Positions 6,400 to 7,410 of a DNA stretch of 7,410 nt are shown in pieces. The first letter of the stretch is position 1. Each line of letters begins with the position of its first letter. The DNA is from Bacillota bacterium (lineage in GTDB: Bacteria > Bacillota > Clostridia > Christensenellales > Aristaeellaceae). The DNA is taken from NCBI GenBank assembly GCA_009787135.1, contig WRGP01000150.1:1-7410 (forward strand), in the 5' to 3' direction. Under the pieces are notes generated by a model. It was given only the letters and a program-made list of their open reading frames with translations, was not told the origin of the DNA and did no database searches. A program made the translations under genes and the position numbers.

Positions 6400-6522
6400 G
6401 AAAGGCACGACAAAATACGGCATCAGCCGCACCCATGGCCTCTCTCAACTATGAAATTAGTTGAAAATCACCGACACCAAACTTAACAAACACACGCCAT
6501 CCTTTTATATTTTGATGAAGGT

Positions 6523-6551
6523 AGTATAGCAAATGATTGTGGGGTTGTCAA
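6523..6551 (-). promoter_or_regulatory. Near-consensus sigma-A promoter
   Basis: On the minus strand the -35 box TTGACA (6551-6546) is perfect, the spacer is exactly 17 bp, and the -10 box is TATACT (6528-6523), five of six bases matching TATAAT and preceded by a TG-type extension (TTTGC). The surrounding 6470-6545 stretch is clearly richer in A and T than the rest of the window. Transcription should start near the A at 6516, giving a leader of about 345 nt before the ATG at 6171. The intervening DNA has no other promoter of this quality toward the MutS2-type gene. Confidence 0.82.
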
Positions 6552-6577
6552 CCGGGGATGAAGGCGGAAGGAATTTA

Positions 6578-6625
6578 CCCCTTACGCGGGGGCTTTGGGG
6601 AGCGGCGCCCCAGCGTGTTCCCCTT
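6578..6625 (-). repeat. GC-rich palindromic repeat after the lipid kinase gene
   Basis: Read on the minus strand it opens with AAGGGGAAC (6625-6617), five bases after the kinase stop. It has an inner hairpin TGGGG/CCCCA (6612-6608 with 6600-6596) and an outer ACGC/GCGT pairing (6616-6613 with 6587-6584), and ends GTAAGGGG. The opening motif, the position just after a stop codon, and the orientation relative to the preceding gene are shared with the element at 1649-1698. No T-run follows, so a terminator role is uncertain. It lies just upstream of the promoter at 6523-6551. Confidence 0.58.
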
Positions 6626-6630
6626 CGTCC

Positions 6631-7410
6631 CTACCACCGCGCCATCAACGCCCCCGGCAGCACCTCAAACGCCGCGCTTTCCACCGGCACGAGTTCACCG
6701 TCCAGATTGAGCAGAATTTGGCCCGCCGCCCCCGACACGGCGGCACGCCTGCAATGCCGGACGGAAATGCCGGGGATATCCAGGATGCGGCCTGTGAGCA
6801 GCTTGATGAGCTGGCGGGGCATCTTCCAATTGGGCATGCTCTCCAGCAGGATCAGGTCCAAGAGCCCGTCGTCCGGCAGGGCGTTTGGCGCCACCTTCAT
6901 CCCGCCGCCGATGAACCGCCCGTTGGCGGCGGCCATCAGCATCAGCTTTTTGGTGAAGGGCGGCTCGTCGTCCACCGCCACGGTCAGCGCTACGGGACGG
7001 TAGGCGATGATGGCGCGCAGGACACCCCAAAGATAGGGGAACATGCCGCGCGCGTATTTCTTGGCGGCAATGGAGTACGCAAGAACGCAGGCGTCAAAGC
7101 CCGTGCCGCAAGCGTTGAGGAAGAGCAAGTCATTCGCAAGGCCGGCGTCCAGCGGCCTGGCAGGCTTTTGGAGAAGGTGGAGGAGCGCCGCCTCCGGCTT
7201 GCCCGGAATCTCCAGCACCTTGATGATGTCGTTCCCTGTGCCCGCCGGGATGACGCCAAGCGCGGCCCCGGTGCCGTAGAGCCCGCGCGCCGTTTCGCAT
7301 ATCGTGCCGTCGCCGCCGACCGCGGCCACGGTGTCCGCGCCTTTCAAGGCGGCGTCCTTGGCCAGCCGTGTAGCGTGTCCCGCCGATTCTGTCAAGGATA
7401 CGGCATGCGG
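6631..7410 (-). CDS. Lipid kinase, YegS/BmrU (DagK) family, 5' end missing
   Basis: 259 residues and the TAG stop (6633-6631) are visible. The frame is open to the window edge (PHAVSL precedes the TTG at 7395), so that TTG is an internal Leu codon and about 40 N-terminal residues lie outside. Motifs in the visible part: the nucleotide-binding VGGDGT (31-36); IPAGTGND (54-61); LNACGTGFDA in the middle; NGRFIGGGMKVAPNALPDDG with LLDLILLE following; and LDGE near the end, all typical of the DAGK_cat/LCB5 fold. Members phosphorylate diacylglycerol or related lipids at the inner membrane face; in Firmicutes the essential form DgkB recycles diacylglycerol released during lipoteichoic acid synthesis. 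Whether this is that enzyme or a paralogue cannot be told here. It appears to be the last gene of its transcript, being followed by the palindrome at 6578-6625 and then a new promoter. Confidence 0.9.
   Translation of the reverse strand, partial: PHAVSLTESAGHATRLAKDAALKGADTVAAVGGDGTICETARGLYGTGAALGVIPAGTGNDIIKVLEIPGKPEAALLHLLQKPARPLDAGLANDLLFLNACGTGFDACVLAYSIAAKKYARGMFPYLWGVLRAIIAYRPVALTVAVDDEPPFTKKLMLMAAANGRFIGGGMKVAPNALPDDGLLDLILLESMPNWKMPRQLIKLLTGRILDIPGISVRHCRRAAVSGAAGQILLNLDGELVPVESAAFEVLPGALMARW

Larger units (their letters stand above)
6252..6516 (-). ncRNA. Candidate structured RNA: small RNA or operon leader
   Basis: The stretch from the predicted transcription start (A at 6516) to the first terminator is about 265 nt without a convincing gene. 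It can form several stems: GGAUGG (6502-6497) with CCAUCC (6311-6306), closing about 200 nt; CAACTA/TAGTTG (6463-6446); a GCGGC-UGAU-GCCGU hairpin (6431-6416); a perfect 10-bp stem CCGAAACGCG/CGCGTTTCGG with a 5-base loop (6399-6375); and then the terminator. I compared it by eye with 6S, tmRNA, RNase P RNA, T-box, and common riboswitch motifs and found no match. Two readings fit: an independent stable RNA, or the sensing part of a 5' leader controlling the MutS2-type operon. All folds are by eye; no energy or covariation test was possible. Confidence 0.42.

Noticed and set aside
6362..6436. Minus-strand 24-codon frame (ATG at 6436, TAG at 6362) inside the leader.
   Set aside because: It has only a weak, too-close purine stretch before the ATG, mixed codon use, and it spans the perfect hairpin at 6375-6399. 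Structure explains the sequence better than coding.
6112..6486. Plus-strand open frames of 124 and 106 codons in the region upstream of the MutS2-type gene.
   Set aside because: They start inside the MutS2-type gene on the opposite strand, read through terminator arms, have no ribosome site, and give low-complexity, basic, unrecognisable protein.
6631..7395. Reading the lipid kinase as a complete gene starting at TTG 7395.
   Set aside because: The frame stays open to the window edge with family-like sequence before that codon, and the family's N-terminal segment would be missing. The codon is an internal Leu.

Overview
The window reads as a piece of a GC-rich genome from the Clostridia side of the Firmicutes (perhaps an Oscillospiraceae-like gut lineage; inference). 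The evidence is a set of Gram-positive traits: strong purine-rich Shine-Dalgarno sites, a lipobox lipoprotein, a MutS2-type ATPase, a YegS/BmrU-type lipid kinase, and GC-rich palindromic repeats just after stop codons. No plasmid, phage, insertion sequence, CRISPR, tRNA or rRNA is visible.

Plus strand, 1-1626: the 3' end of a zinc/manganese-type uptake operon. It holds the C-terminal 100 residues of a ZnuC-like ATPase, a complete ZnuB-like permease, and a small lipoprotein whose C-terminal half resembles the CCxxD region of DUF1980 (YcgQ) proteins. All three genes overlap by a few bases, so the lipoprotein is probably an accessory part of the metal importer. A GC-rich two-tier palindrome (1649-1698) separates this operon from the convergent operon that follows.

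Minus strand, 6551 down to 1697: one probable transcription unit. A near-consensus sigma-A promoter (TTGACA, 17 bp, TATACT) is followed by a leader of about 345 nt with no convincing gene. The leader has several hairpins and ends in two successive intrinsic-terminator-like structures. Then come a 639-residue MutS2-type protein without the Smr nuclease domain and a three-gene ABC-2 exporter: an ATPase of COG4586 type and permeases of COG4587 and COG3694 type. The four coding regions overlap one another by 14, 4 and 4 bases. The ATPase probably starts at a TTG served by a near-perfect Shine-Dalgarno inside the end of the MutS2-type gene.

Minus strand, 7410 down to 6631: a lipid kinase (diacylglycerol kinase family) whose 5' end lies outside the window. 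It is followed by a second GC-rich palindrome that shares its opening motif and hairpin design with the one at 1649-1698.

The most interesting points are the terminator-guarded leader upstream of the MutS2-type/exporter operon, which is either an unlabelled small RNA or an attenuator, and the DUF1980-like lipoprotein attached to a metal-uptake operon.
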